Position numbers and translations under genes: made by a program
Assembly (NCBI RefSeq): GCF_012489685.1
Contig: NC_080043.1
Span: 80,244,292-80,308,291 of the forward strand
Direction: 5' to 3'
Length of the DNA: 64,000 nucleotides
Source of the DNA: Lotus japonicus
Taxonomy: Eukaryota; Streptophyta; Magnoliopsida; Fabales; Fabaceae
Shown: positions 45,301 to 56,469 of the stretch, piece after piece
How positions within the stretch are numbered: position 1 is the stretch's first letter
How the letters are laid out: each line of letters begins with the position of its first letter
Notes under the pieces: model-generated
What the model saw: only the letters and a program-made list of their open reading frames with translations
Told to the model about the DNA's origin: nothing
The model's database searches: none

Positions 45301-46140
45301 CGGTAATCTTCAGTTAATGGAAGTTTCACGCTTTTTTTATTTTCATTGTTTTATTATCAACTAAATCAACCAAATGATTGTTTCTACGTTTAACCTAATA
45401 CATTGTAGCCTTTGTTCTCCTTTTACATGTAACTAATTTCATTTCAATTTTTCTTCTTTCAGATTTTTCCTCTATTGTTTCCATTCTTCCAATGTATTAT
45501 CTTCAAAATATGTAAGTTTCTTGCATTTTATGTACTTTTTTAGTGTTTCATTGTCTCCTAAAAATGACTCTTTAGGTAGCATCATTTTATTTTACTTTCT
45601 GCTGTTGATTGTGGGGAGGAAGCATGGGGTTTGTCTCCCAACTGATATGTCTCGAGAAAGCAAAGCGAGAAGGAAGAAAACGGTGAAGGGCAAGATCGCT
45701 CTCTCCAACTATGGTAAGAACCCTTCTTCTAATTTTTTTTCTACCATTTGTTTTGTGGAAAATGAAGCGAGGGAAGAAATCCACAAAGAGCAAGATCGTT
45801 CTCTCCGACTGTGGTAAGAACCTTTCCTTTTTTTTCCTTCTTTCTGCGTTTTGACTTCAGAGTTCAGACTTATTTTTCTACAATTTATTTTTCACATTAG
45901 GTTGTTTTCTTCTTTATTCTCATTTCTCCTCTTCCACTCCAGTGAGATACAGTCTTTATTCCTCAATTCAATTTTTTTTTTCACATTAGGTTGTTATCTT
46001 CTTTATTTTATTCCTCATATGGGTGCATGATTTCAAAAATAACATCTTATGAAGTATCTCCGGGCTCAAGAAGTTCCCTAATACCATAATTTATTTTATT
46101 ATCTTCTCATATTGTTATCTCAATTGATTCTCTCCTAATG
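42301..46140. other. Spacer with small repeats and a possible CACTA end
   Basis: (GA)n lies at 42823-42851. CACTGTAAGAAAACTTGCC at 43286 resembles a CACTA-type terminus, but no partner end was found. AGCAAGATCG(C/T)TCTCTCC followed by A/G-ACT(A/G)TGGTAAGAACC occurs twice (about 45690 and 45795), as does TTCACATTAGGTTGTT followed by TCTTCTTTATT (about 45892 and 45982). Short frames have no recognised domain. Confidence 0.45.
42823..42851 (+). repeat. (GA)n microsatellite
   Basis: An interrupted GA dinucleotide run. Confidence 0.9.
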
Positions 46141-46142
46141 TG

Positions 46143-46251
46143 TTTTTGATACATCGAAAAGATAAATTGCACCCTCCAGGAATCGAACCCTGGACCTCCC
46201 CCTACCCAACTCATATGTACCCCAGCTCCTACCACTTGAGCTATCCTAAAG
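46143..46251 (-). mobile_element. tRNA-derived SINE, best-preserved copy
   Basis: On the minus strand: ATAGCTCAAGTGGTAGGAGC (A box TAGCTCAAGTGG), GGTACATATGAGTTGGG, GGGTTCGATTCCTGG (B box GGTTCGATTCC), GTGCAATTTATCTTTTC, GATGTATC and a short A tail. The Pol III boxes are near perfect. No clear target duplication. Confidence 0.85.
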
Positions 46252-46459
46252 AGAATTATTTTCTAAACCTATCTTCTACTTTCTATTAAAAAGATATTCA
46301 TTTTAATTTTTTAAGGCCAAGAATTGTCACCCATTAATTTACAGGTTTCAATGCCCTCATTTTGGAGGAGCTCTCTTATAAGTTTCAATGCCTTCTTTTT
46401 CATTTATATGTGGTTATTGAAGAATTTTATGGTTACATATTAGAATTAATATTAGTTAA

Positions 46460-48870
46460 GAAATTCTAGAGGGCATGATTAGTTAGTTAGGATATATACA
46501 AGACATTAATCCTAAATATTAAAAGTTGACAGTTTAAACATAAAATTTAATATCAATACCTATAAAAACTTTTCACTACAACAATTATAAGTACTGACTT
46601 TCCACTAACTCTCTTATAAGTCTAACAATTTTTTTTCTCTATTTGTGGTCATTCAATACACAAGTTGATTTATTGTTGAATGCATATATTGAAAGGAGTG
46701 GGAAAGGGAAAGATATAAGTCAGGTGGTACAACTCCTATTAAAGAGGACGAAGAGGGGGAAAGAGAAGGAAGACGAAGAAGAAGAAAAAGATGATTCTGA
46801 GAAGCATGACAACAATAGTGTTGTAAATGACTTTTCTTTGTTTCTTCAACTTTCTTGATATGTTATTTCCAAGTGTTGCTTGCTATACTTAATTTTAAGA
46901 GTATGCTATGAACATCATGTTATTGCATCAAAAAGTTTGAGCTTTCTTAATTTGTCTAGCCACCATCAGAATGAATCAATTATATTCAATATTAATTGAT
47001 TTATTCTTCGTGAATTGACAAAGATACAACTTTATTATTGAAGAGAGATATTTCTTTTATAAAGAAAGGCAAACCTTATCATACTCTAAGAGGGTAACGA
47101 TAAATTATATTATTTTTTATAAGTGGTTAATTAGTTGGTTAAATGGTATTAGTTTGTGATTGATTATAAGGATAAAGTGGTTAAAATAATATGATATTTG
47201 AAGAAAAAAAATATTCTTTTTGCTTCATCGAAAAACAAGAAAAATACACCCTAATACAAATTTAGTATTTTTCTATTGTAACATTACGCATTTTCAGAAT
47301 TCTTAATTTTTTTCATATAGTTTCAAAATAATTGTTTTTGTAACAAGACAAATAAGATTGTAGAGTTCTTAATCTTTTGAAATAAAAAAATTATTAGTTA
47401 TGAAATTCCTTAAAACATGATCATTTAGTTTAGATATCTAGAATATAATAATTAATATTTATTTAAAAATAAAGGTAGATGTTTTAACATTAAAATTTAT
47501 AAGGATCCCAAAATTACTCACCAAAATAAATGGTTAATATGAGATGGTATTCCATTGGTTTTTTTTTTGTTACAAGAGGAAATGATTCCATTGGCTAATA
47601 TCACCTACGTTTTTTTTATTTAGTGTTTAATTAAATTAATTACACAGTAAATTAAAATTAATATTAATTATTGAAGTCCATAAGCCATGGTAAATTATTC
47701 TATATTTATAAAAAATTAATTACTATTGATACTAATCTTTAACAACTAAAGGTAGGTTTCTTTTTGGGTGCAAAAGGTAGGAGTTTAAACATTAAATCTG
47801 ATATGAATACCAAAATAAATGTTGGACTAATCTTTCCTGCTTCAAGAAATTTATAATTAATATTAGTTACATAGTGGGTTATTAGCAATAATAGAATTAC
47901 ATAGGACATGATGAATTATTTTAATTTTCTATTAATATTAATCTAAGAAAACTTATATCAGTTACGAAATTCCTTAAGACATCATAAATCATTTCAGTCA
48001 TATGTAATAAATTAATTTATATTAATACTAAAATTAAAAACAAAACTAATATCATTTATGGAATTCCTTGATAATTTATTTTTGGATTTATATAATGTAT
48101 TAATTAATATTTTTTAAAGCAAAAAGATAAATATATATATATATATAAATGATAAAAGGTTTGAGAACAAGCTCAAATCCAAATCCAGGGGGAATGAATG
48201 ATTAGTACATCAAAAAGTTAATCACCAAAAACCTACAAACAGCCGCCAACAAAAAGAGAACTAGAGTAACCTCCAACAAAACCAAAAGAACCAGCTACCT
48301 CTTTCTAAACCTGTGAGACCTAAATGTATTAATTAATATTTATATTAATCTTCAGCAATTCAAGCTTGAGATTTTACCATTAATTATTTAGTTAATATTC
48401 TTTACACATCAAATAAAAATAAAATATTAGTTACGAAATTCCTAAAGACATGATAAATTTTCTTGGGAATTATAATATCAGTTACGGAATTTCACAAGGC
48501 ATGAAAAATTATTATCAAATTTATACAATACATAAATAAATATTAATATTATTCTTTAGCATAATTAATTTTAAAATTTTAACATTAAAGTTGATATGAA
48601 TGCAACAATAAACCTTTTACTAACCCTTTCACTTACACTTTTATTGGTGTTTAGTTAATATTATTTACACACTAATTAAAATATTTAATATCAGTTACTG
48701 AAATCCATAGGACATGCATGATAATTTTATTAGGATTATATAATATAATAAGTATTTTCCGATGTATCAAAAAAAAATAGAATATAATAAGTATTATTCT
48801 TATTATTATTATTAATATTTAAAATGTTAATATCATTTACAAAATTCCATAGGACATGGTAAATTATTTT
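46460..48870 (+). repeat. Irregular, degenerate repeat field
   Basis: A core close to GTTACGAAATTCCATAGGAC, then ATGATAAATTATTTTGGATTT, recurs about ten times in the same orientation with drift and variable spacing: near 46464, 47400, 47665, 47902, 47961, 48056, 48434, 48484, 48697 and 48839. Between cores come AATTAATATTAAT-type tracts and repeated TTTAACATTAAA followed by TTGATATGAAT. No coding potential. I do not recognise the family; it may be the interior of a Helitron, because Helitron-like 3' ends follow at 49.8-50.1 kb. Confidence 0.6.
48742..48795 (+). mobile_element. Severely truncated SINE tail with 15-bp target duplication
   Basis: Only TTCCGATGTATC and an A run (48757-48780), the 3' tail of the window's SINE family, is inserted. 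It is flanked by AATATAATAAGTATT on both sides (48742-48756 and 48781-48795). Confidence 0.8.
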
Positions 48871-49316
48871 GGATTTCAAAAATATATAAATATTAAACTA
48901 AGGATAAAATGTGTATTGTGATGATTTTATTAAACAGTTGAATCAAATTATACTAATGAGAATTTTACCATGAATTTCTTTGCACAATTTTTTTTAATTA
49001 ATATATCTAATAATTCTTTTGCTGCAAAAAAAAATGTGTTACAACAAAAAAAGTTGCAACCTTCTTGCTCCATGTAGTTAATGAATGGGAAAATTAAATT
49101 AATAAATAAATAAAATTCCATTATATTTATCCGATTATACTAATTATTGTCTTATTCTATTTTTTTTCTTATATTTCGGGAAAGCTCGCGGGTCAATCAA
49201 AATCTCAAGTTACATTCTCAATGTAATAATCATTCTGTTTGCAAAAAAATATTAGTATAATCATTACTTATTCAATGTCTTTTATCAGCTCATATATAAT
49301 ATGAGAAAAAGGAAGA

Positions 49317-49486
49317 TACACTGTTGGTGTAAATTTTTTTTTACATAAACATCCAATTGTTTTCCGTCACATCAGAAACTATAATTGTAATTTAATTAAA
49401 ATAAATGAAGAATATAATCATTTATCCCACATGACATACAATAATTGGATAACAGTGTAAAACTTCTTTACTCTGACAGTGTACAT
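49317..49486. mobile_element. Diverged foldback MITE related to 17113-17277
   Basis: TACACTGTTGGTGTAAA with TTTACATAAACATCCAATTG at the left mirrors CAATAATTGGATAACAGTG, then TAAAACTTCTTTACTCTG and ACAGTGTACA at the right. Same architecture as the intact copy, with more mismatches. Confidence 0.65.
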
Positions 49487-49786
49487 TCATTAAACTCATA
49501 TACTATTTCATCTCAATAAAATAAAAAATTAAATTATTATATAAAAGACCAAATTAAATAGTTCAACATTAAAATAAACGTAAAATACAAAAATTAGTAT
49601 AATTATTACATTAATACAAAACAAATACAAATTAAATACATGTGACACACAAAAAATACTACAAAATTTAAGTTAATTTACATCTAAAATTTATTTTAAT
49701 TTTTTTAATTCATAACTTTGTTTTTATAAACTTAATAAAGATAATATTATTTTATTAAATTTTAACTCAATAAACATAAATAATAC

Positions 49787-50080
49787 CCCGTGCACCGCAG
49801 GGTAACAAAAGAACTTTTTTCCTCTATAAGAAACTAAATTAGATAGTGCAACATTAAACGCAAAACCCACGAATAAATAAAATAGTTGCTCTTCTACAAA
49901 ATAAAACAAACACATTCTCCATGTAAAAAAATTACAAATTCGTGTTTTCTTATATTCAAAATTATTTTTGTCATTTTAATTTATAAATTATTTTTAAATA
50001 AACATAACACAAATTTAAAACTTTTCGTACAATACATAAAAATTAAAATCCCCCGTGCATCGCACGGGTAAAAGGACTAG
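49787..50080 (+). mobile_element. Helitron-type 3' ends (one intact, one eroded)
   Basis: CCCGTGCATCGCACGGG (50052-50068) is a perfect 7-bp-stem hairpin followed by TAAAAGGA and CTAG (50077-50080) next to T, as at Helitron 3' termini and like the copy ending at 24109. A decayed hairpin CCCGTGCACCGCAGGG lies at 49788-49803. The matching 5' TC end was not found, so the extent upstream is unknown. Confidence 0.6.
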
Positions 50081-50187
50081 TTAAGAATAAAAATGAAAGA
50101 TTATGAAACTTTTTTAAAAACCACTGAATTAAATAATGTTCTCATTGTATATTTTCTTAATAAGTATTAATAAGTATAATTGTTTTT

Positions 50188-51215
50188 GAGTAAAGTACAC
50201 TCACCCCTCTTAAGGTTTGTTAGAATTACACTCCACCCCATTCTTATCTAAAATCTACATCCCACCCCGTTTTATATAGAGGCAAATTTAGTGACGAAAA
50301 ATATTTTTCATTAATAATTAGTTATTATTTAAATTGTTAATCAATAATTTCAAAAAAAAAATCAATATAATCCAATAAATTTAAAAATGAAAACATCACA
50401 ATCCTCATCATTCTCTCAATCGCGTTTTTCCTCCGTAAATTCATAATGCAAATAATGCAATAGCACACCTGCCCGATTTACAAACCATATCTCGAACATA
50501 GTGAAACATGCTTGTGTTTTCATATTTGGTAATAATTCAATTTTAATCAAAATAATCTCTTTATACCTCCAATTTTCAAAATTGGGTTGTAGGCCAAAAA
50601 AGCAACACAAATGGGTGAAGAAAATAGAGAAACAAAATTATGAAAATATGAAGTGGATCTGAGGTTATTAGAGCCCAACGAGGCGGTGGAGCATCGTTTT
50701 TAACAAAATCCAACAATATCTAAGACCAACAGAGCGTTCGCTCACAACTTAAAGGGGTGAAATTCACAAGAAGTAGTTGAACAAGTGGCTTTAGGGATGT
50801 GCGATTCACGTTCTGGGGTTCAGGTCGCAACAAAACTTTGAGGCATGAATGTGCCATGGGGTTTCACATTGTGGGACAGTGGAGCCGTGTTAAAGGGAGT
50901 AAAGGCTTGGTGGTGGCCGTTTGTGGTGAGAAATATGATTTGGAGATAGATGGGACGTGGACTTAACAGACAAAGTGGATGGTTTTTTTAAATTTAATTC
51001 AGTAAAATTATTTTCATAAATTAATGTATGATAGTGTATATGCATTAAATTTATTTAAATTTTTACTAATTAGTAATTAGTTTTTAGTAGTGACGAATTT
51101 GTTTTCGTCACTAAAATTTATCTTTATAAAAAATGGGGTGGAGTGTAGATTTTTAAAAAGAATGGGGTGAAGTGTCATTCTTGCAAATCTTGAGGGGGGT
51201 GAGTGTATTTTACTC
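50188..51215. mobile_element. MULE with long terminal inverted repeats, 1028 bp
   Basis: GAGTAAAGTACACTCACCCC at the left pairs with GGGTGAGTGTATTTTACTC at the right, and the similarity continues about 130 bp inward (ACACTCCACCCCATTCTT, then TTTAGTGACGAAAA). The 9-bp duplication ATTGTTTTT is exact (50179-50187 and 51216-51224). There is no transposase. Its interior (about 50640-50960) is GC-richer than its surroundings and could be captured DNA. Confidence 0.92.
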
Positions 51216-51224
51216 ATTGTTTTT

Positions 51225-51275
51225 TGATACATCGGAAATACCGATCGAGAGATAAATAAAATAAACGAGTGTGAT
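51225..51275 (-). mobile_element. SINE tail fragment
   Basis: TGATACATCGGA, then GAGAGATAAAT is the complement of the 3' end of the SINE family (ATTTATCTCTC, then TCCGATGTATCA). The MULE inserted into its poly(A) side: the duplicated ATTGTTTTT abuts the tail. Confidence 0.5.
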
Positions 51276-51548
51276 TGAATAACACCCAAAAACTTTAACG
51301 TGGACTTCACCCAAAAACCGATATGTGAACACTGTCTCAAAAAGAATTGCTTTTGGGAAAATGGATTTCTTTTTGACCTTTTGGAAAGCAAATCAAAAAG
51401 TCGAACCCCTCAAGGTTGCTTTGTGTTTTCCCATGCATGATATATTTGTGATAGAGTGAGGAAATGCGGGCCATGATTGTTGAATTCTCATACAGCTTTT
51501 ATGGTCAATTTCCACAAATAATTGCTGAGCGATTAAAATCAAGTAAGC

Positions 51549-51690
51549 CAAAAAATCCCAAAGGTTAGCTCAATCGGTAAGAGCTAAGAAACATAAAGAT
51601 TTGGGAGGGTGAAAGTTTAAGATTCGAATTCTGAGGATGACTATTTACTAATATTATCAACAATTAAAATTTGCCTAAAAAAAATTAAAC
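51549..51690 (+). mobile_element. Second SINE type, tRNA-derived
   Basis: GGTTAGCTCAATCGGTAAGA (A box TAGCTCAATCGG) and GATTCGAATTC (B-box-like) are spaced as in a tRNA. The body AAGATTTGGGAGGGTGAAAG and a tail ending CCTAAAAAAAA differ from the other SINE family here. It does not fold as a complete tRNA, so I do not call a tRNA gene. Confidence 0.65.
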
Positions 51691-52337
51691 CCAAAAACCT
51701 TTTTGAAGTCATTTGTACAATTGTACTATTATTTAGAAAAGAAATCATTTAATTACACTTTGTTGTTGAGGTATAATGTCGGTTTAGCAATTAATCAAAA
51801 AACAAATGTCGGTTTAGCAAACTATGTTGTTATATGGATGGTCAATTGAAGGAGGGAAAGGACCTGATTATAAAAAATTAAAAATCTAATGACTCAAATC
51901 GCTCAATTTTATTAAAAATGAGGGAGTCAAATCGCATAGGCATTATACTTCAAAGACAAAAAAATACAATTAAATAAATAAATAAATAAAGAAAATGAGG
52001 AACTCGTAGTCTTTCCATGCATATATAGATTAATAAGGTGTACCATCTCATGAAGTGATTGCCCACAGGTAAAGAATAGCAGAATTAGACCCCTTTGACA
52101 CATATTCTAGGGTGGCATTGGATCGAGATGCGACTTTAATTTTGATTTCAATTTTTCTTCTTATTGGAAGAATTCATCCCTCTAAGTTGGAAGGAAACAA
52201 ACATGTTAATATTGCTGGCTCTAGCCTTAGATGCAGCCTAACAATAATTTTTATCTCCTTAATTAATGAATAATGATCCTACTAATCTTTTTGAACATAT
52301 GATCCTACTAATCAACAGTGGAAAAATTGGTTTTAAA
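51691..52337. other. Spacer, nothing recognised
   Basis: AT-rich, no supported gene. The frame 52266-52640 runs into the hAT MITE and is an artefact. Confidence 0.5.
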
Positions 52338-52640
52338 CTCTGTTGCATGGGTACGGCTGTTTTGGCCGCGTACCCGTACCCGGTACCTACCCGTTCCAAA
52401 AAAAAAAGGTTCCTGGGCTCAAACCGACGTCGTTTTGGCCTTTATATTTTTTTTTCTAGCTCAAAACGACGACGTTTTGCCTTTTTTTTTTGCATAATTT
52501 ATTTATATTTAAATATTATGTATATTTTATTATATATTATATTTAAAAATATATACATATATCTAACGTACCCGTACCCCTGTTTTTTCAAAAATCGCGT
52601 ACCACATACCCAATACCGTACCCGTACCCGTGCAACATAG
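52338..52640. mobile_element. hAT-type MITE rich in GTACCCGTACCC, 303 bp
   Basis: Ends CTCTGTTGCATGGGTACGG and CGTACCCGTGCAACATAG are inverted repeats. The 8-bp duplication GTTTTAAA is exact (52330-52337 and 52641-52648). The inside holds two AAACGACG(A/T)CGTTTTG-like palindromes. Confidence 0.88.
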
Positions 52641-52648
52641 GTTTTAAA

Positions 52649-54002
52649 TGACTATTTGCCATCTAATAACTTATGGAATTTGACCAATTTGTATAATATG
52701 CCAACTTATAAACCCCGTAAAGTTTAGATACCCAAAAAAACTGTTACCAATCACTCCAGTACTATATACTAACATGGTGTCCCTGACTTGCTTTGACGGG
52801 ACCCAAATAAAAAGCGAATCCACAATTATCAAAGATCTGGGGTCAATTCATTGACAGATTACAGTTTTCTTCACAGATTGATGTTAGTGTGAAATGAAAT
52901 TATATGTCACCACAGGACAATTTTGGCCTGCAAACCAAGGCAAAAAAAGTTGTTAGTGTGAAATCAAATTGTCACGAGTGGACGATTATGGTTTGCAAAC
53001 CAAGGCAATAGTAAATTTTAAATTGATGGGTCAGAGGTGTTTATGACCAAATAAATCAATAATTTATATGAAAAAAAGCATATCAACAACACAGATATAA
53101 TTTTGGGTAACTGGACATAAGATACAATACGAATTTTTAAGCATGTGCAAGTTGTTGTTCATCTCAGTTTGCCAAATCACCTTCAAAGAGTGTAGGCATT
53201 GAATGACGCAGGAAGAATTTTGGAAGATTAGTTAGCAATTAAGTGAGTTAGTGAGGTTGTGAGTAAATATGAATTTGGAGTGAACCAAGGTATTATATAA
53301 GGAAAAGTTGTTAGACAGTGAAATGTTCTTGATCACTAGGCCAATTTTGCAGAAACATTGGAAATTTCACTGTCATAAGAGGGATCATTCAAGTGTAGGC
53401 AGTCAAATATAATAGAAAGGGGATTGCAAATATGGAATCTGGCATCTGTATCAAGAATCCAAATGGAGATGGTGAAATATGCAAATATGAATTGATTTAG
53501 TTAGGGCTGAAATCCCTTGACCAGCTAATTGAATTGTTGAACTCAAGCAGATACATGGCTCAATGCATATGCTTATTTATTGAGGGAATTTGCAACAGAT
53601 AAACTAGTAACTCTTTTCTTTAGGTAGCTTTTATAAGCTACAAAGGGTAACATTGAAGTACCCATCAGGAACATAATTTTGTGTTTATATTAAATTGTTC
53701 TTGCAATTTTAGAATGTAGTGAAAGCTAAGGTCCCTCAAAATGCAACTTTTTAGAATCGAACTCTCAATTTAAGGGTTTTAACCAGCACTTTTAACCATT
53801 GTGACTGACCATTGAAGCCATCGAGTACGTATTTTGAGTATAAATTTGCAATCTTGTGTTGTCTCTTGACTTTTACAAATACGTTTTTATAAAAAAAAAA
53901 ACATAAAGGATTAAAAGCATATTATGTGAATTTTTAAACAGTGATGTATTGTGCATGATATATTTGAACTTTTTTTTTTGTTAAAATGATATATTTGAAT
54001 TT
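52649..54002. other. Spacer with a 60-70 bp tandem duplication
   Basis: GTTAGTGTGAAAT(G/C)AAATT, then TGTCAC and GCAAACCAAGGCAA, occurs twice in a row (about 52884-52950 and 52952-53008). No gene is seen in the rest. Confidence 0.55.
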
Positions 54003-54544
54003 TGATCGGGAAGGATCACGGGGTGCTGGGGCAGTAGGACTGGCGTGCTGGCGAGCTAGGCGATCCCGGGAGGGACTCCTGCAAGGGACTCCAATGCCAA
54101 AGTGAGTAGGGGAATCGAGTAAGTGAGTGATGAGGTGAAGATAATAACGTACCTTGGAGTGGATGTGTAGCCCCCCTTATATACACGCTGGGGAATTAGG
54201 GTTGGAGCCATGCAACGTCATGCATGGTCCGTACCGGTGGGTTAAGGGTCGTTGGATCCTTCTGTTAGCTCCTCCTGTTGTTTCCAGTGATCCAACGACT
54301 TAGATTGCCTAGGGACCCACCTTCCAACCACCCTAGTTTCGTAGGGTGGGCCTAGGTCAACCCCTAGGTGGTGGGGTCCAGGTTCTTGGGTCGGGGGAGG
54401 ATGTCGCTCTGCTTGTGGTACAGGGCCTGGACGTCCTTCCCCGGTCATCCCCGTGGGGGCCTTCCCGGGTTATCCTAATCGGCACTGACCATATTGGGGG
54501 TACCGGTCGTCCCCTTGTGGATCTTCTCCGTCCGTCCCAGAACA
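54003..54544 (-). mobile_element. Solo LTR, 542 bp
   Basis: On the minus strand it starts TGTTCTGGGACGGACGG and ends CCTTCCCGATCA, so it is TG...CA bounded, with the 5-bp duplication AATTT on both sides (53998-54002 and 54545-54549). A TATATAAGG box lies at the complement of 54175-54183. GTTGGATCACTGGAAACAAC and AGAAGGATCCAACGACC match the relics at 3.1 and 20.7 kb. There is no internal retrotransposon sequence, so it probably arose by recombination between two LTRs. Confidence 0.85.
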
Positions 54545-54549
54545 AATTT

Positions 54550-56402
54550 GAAACACAAATCTTTTCCATCAACGTACAGATTGGAAGTTTTTTATAAGCT
54601 ACTAGCAAAAACGAAAATCAATTGGAAGCAGTCCAGTTTCTTGGGTCGAAACACAGTCTCATTGAACACTCAATTTTTTGGTCAAACGCATAATATCTTT
54701 TGTTCGCCTGTAATTTGGGCCTGGCTTCGGCCTGTTATATACAACTGCTTCTTAGACAAAAATAAAAATAAAAGACTATTCTTATTTCTTAGTCTCTAGG
54801 GGATTTGTGTCTAGAAATAAAAAACCCAAGGGGATTGCTTTAAATCATTTTTGTTTCTAGTAAAAAATAAACCATTCTTGTTTACTCAGTATTTAGTAAG
54901 TTTACAAAGATTCATTCACACTTTATTCTATCTTTCATCCATTTTCGCACGTTTCTCTTCTTTTCTCTCTATGTATCTTTTGTCACATAACATATTAATT
55001 ATATCACTTATTTTTCTTTCTATTTATCTAAGGTGGAGGTGGAAAAGAAATATGAACGAAATTAACATTATTCTTTCCAAATACATTTATTCACCTTGAC
55101 TCACATTCTGATGTCATGCATGTTTGTGAGTGGGAAAAATTCATGCATTTGAAAAACAAATGTTTTCTAGTGCCTGAGGTACTTGCACTCAATTCATCTT
55201 AGGCGTTAGCCGATTAGAAATGGAAGAAGATTATGTGTAGTTTGTGTCAATTTTAGAATTTTTGACCTAAAAACAACTGTTGCTCATTCCTACCGGTGTT
55301 TGTAGAACTTGGGATAACCTTTCTCAATTGTAATTTTTATTTTTTGAGAATATCAAGTTTTATCCTTACTATTAATTTTAATTTTTTAATTTCTTTTACT
55401 GTCTAAATCATTCAAAACTTACCTTAAATAAAATCAATATGACATATGTGGCTTAATAATTAATAGTTTAACACGTGTTTTGAAATATTTATACTCATGA
55501 CACATATCAAAATACTATCTACTGAGTGGTTAAAACTAAGATAACTTTACGCAATATTTACTTTTTATGTGGTTTAGAGTAATTTATTGGTGCTTGTTGT
55601 GGTATCTTAAACTAGACTAAGATGTGGTACCCAAAATGAGTTGGTTCAACAATAAAGACTCATGTATTGATTAAAATTTTGATTTTGTTCTATTGTAGTA
55701 ATGCAGCGTTCCATTCTTAGGGACGTAAGATTTGTGAGTTATGCTTTATGAGTTTTGTTCATCCATGTCATCCATCAACTATGATCATTTTACGCGCATC
55801 TCTATGATATCATTCGTTTTCATCACTTGTTTATTTTTCATTAAAAAAAATGAATTTTATGAGATAAAATTAATTGACAAATAAAGTAAAATCTAAAGAT
55901 GTAGTATTTACCTTAAATAACATGATAATAATCTAGAAAATTACTTAATGAGGTACCACACCGCAAAAAAATTAAAGGTACCACATAATTCACCTAATCT
56001 ATTTAACAAATAAAAATTAATAAATATTCAAAACTATGGTATACTACCCATCCCCAAATGCAAACGTTGGGGGAAGGTAAGAGCTTCAGCTAGCTTACTA
56101 TGCCTATAGTTATTCAAAACTTTGGGTGAATGTATATGATCTCATAAGTAATGGGTTGTTGCGATTATCATTAAATAACCGACTTAATTAATTTGGCAAT
56201 GGTTTGTTTTGTTCCATCTTGATCATGTCATCTCTCCTTTAATGAGTGTGATCGTGATGATCGATCAATGACGTTCTCTGCCGCCATATCCTCCAATAAT
56301 TAACCTTCTTTCTTCTATCATTGGTGTGTTTAGATCATGGTTATTTTATCCAATACACTTACAAATAAAAACCACCATGTTATTGTTCTCCACGAATCAC
56401 AC
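54550..56402. other. Spacer upstream of the SAUR gene
   Basis: AT-rich; the last part should contain the SAUR promoter. I saw no clear TGTCTC auxin-response element close to the gene. Frames at 54494-54799 and 54851-55099 have no recognisable domain. Confidence 0.5.
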
Positions 56403-56410
56403 TTATATAG
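56403..56410 (+). promoter_or_regulatory. Probable TATA box of the SAUR gene
   Basis: TTATATAG, 60 bp before the start codon, leaving room for a short 5' leader as is usual for SAUR genes. Confidence 0.6.
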
Positions 56411-56469
56411 AAACCTAAACACAAAAACTTCGGGTACTATCTGTCTTAAGTCTTGTTGGTTTGTGATCG

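Noticed and set aside
46143..46251. Possible tRNA gene on the minus strand
   Set aside because: A and B boxes are good, but the body continues into a SINE with a 3' tail shared by other copies and no full cloverleaf is formed.
51549..51690. Possible tRNA gene
   Set aside because: Box A and a B-like box only; no acceptor stem pairing; ends in an A-rich tail, so SINE is the better call.
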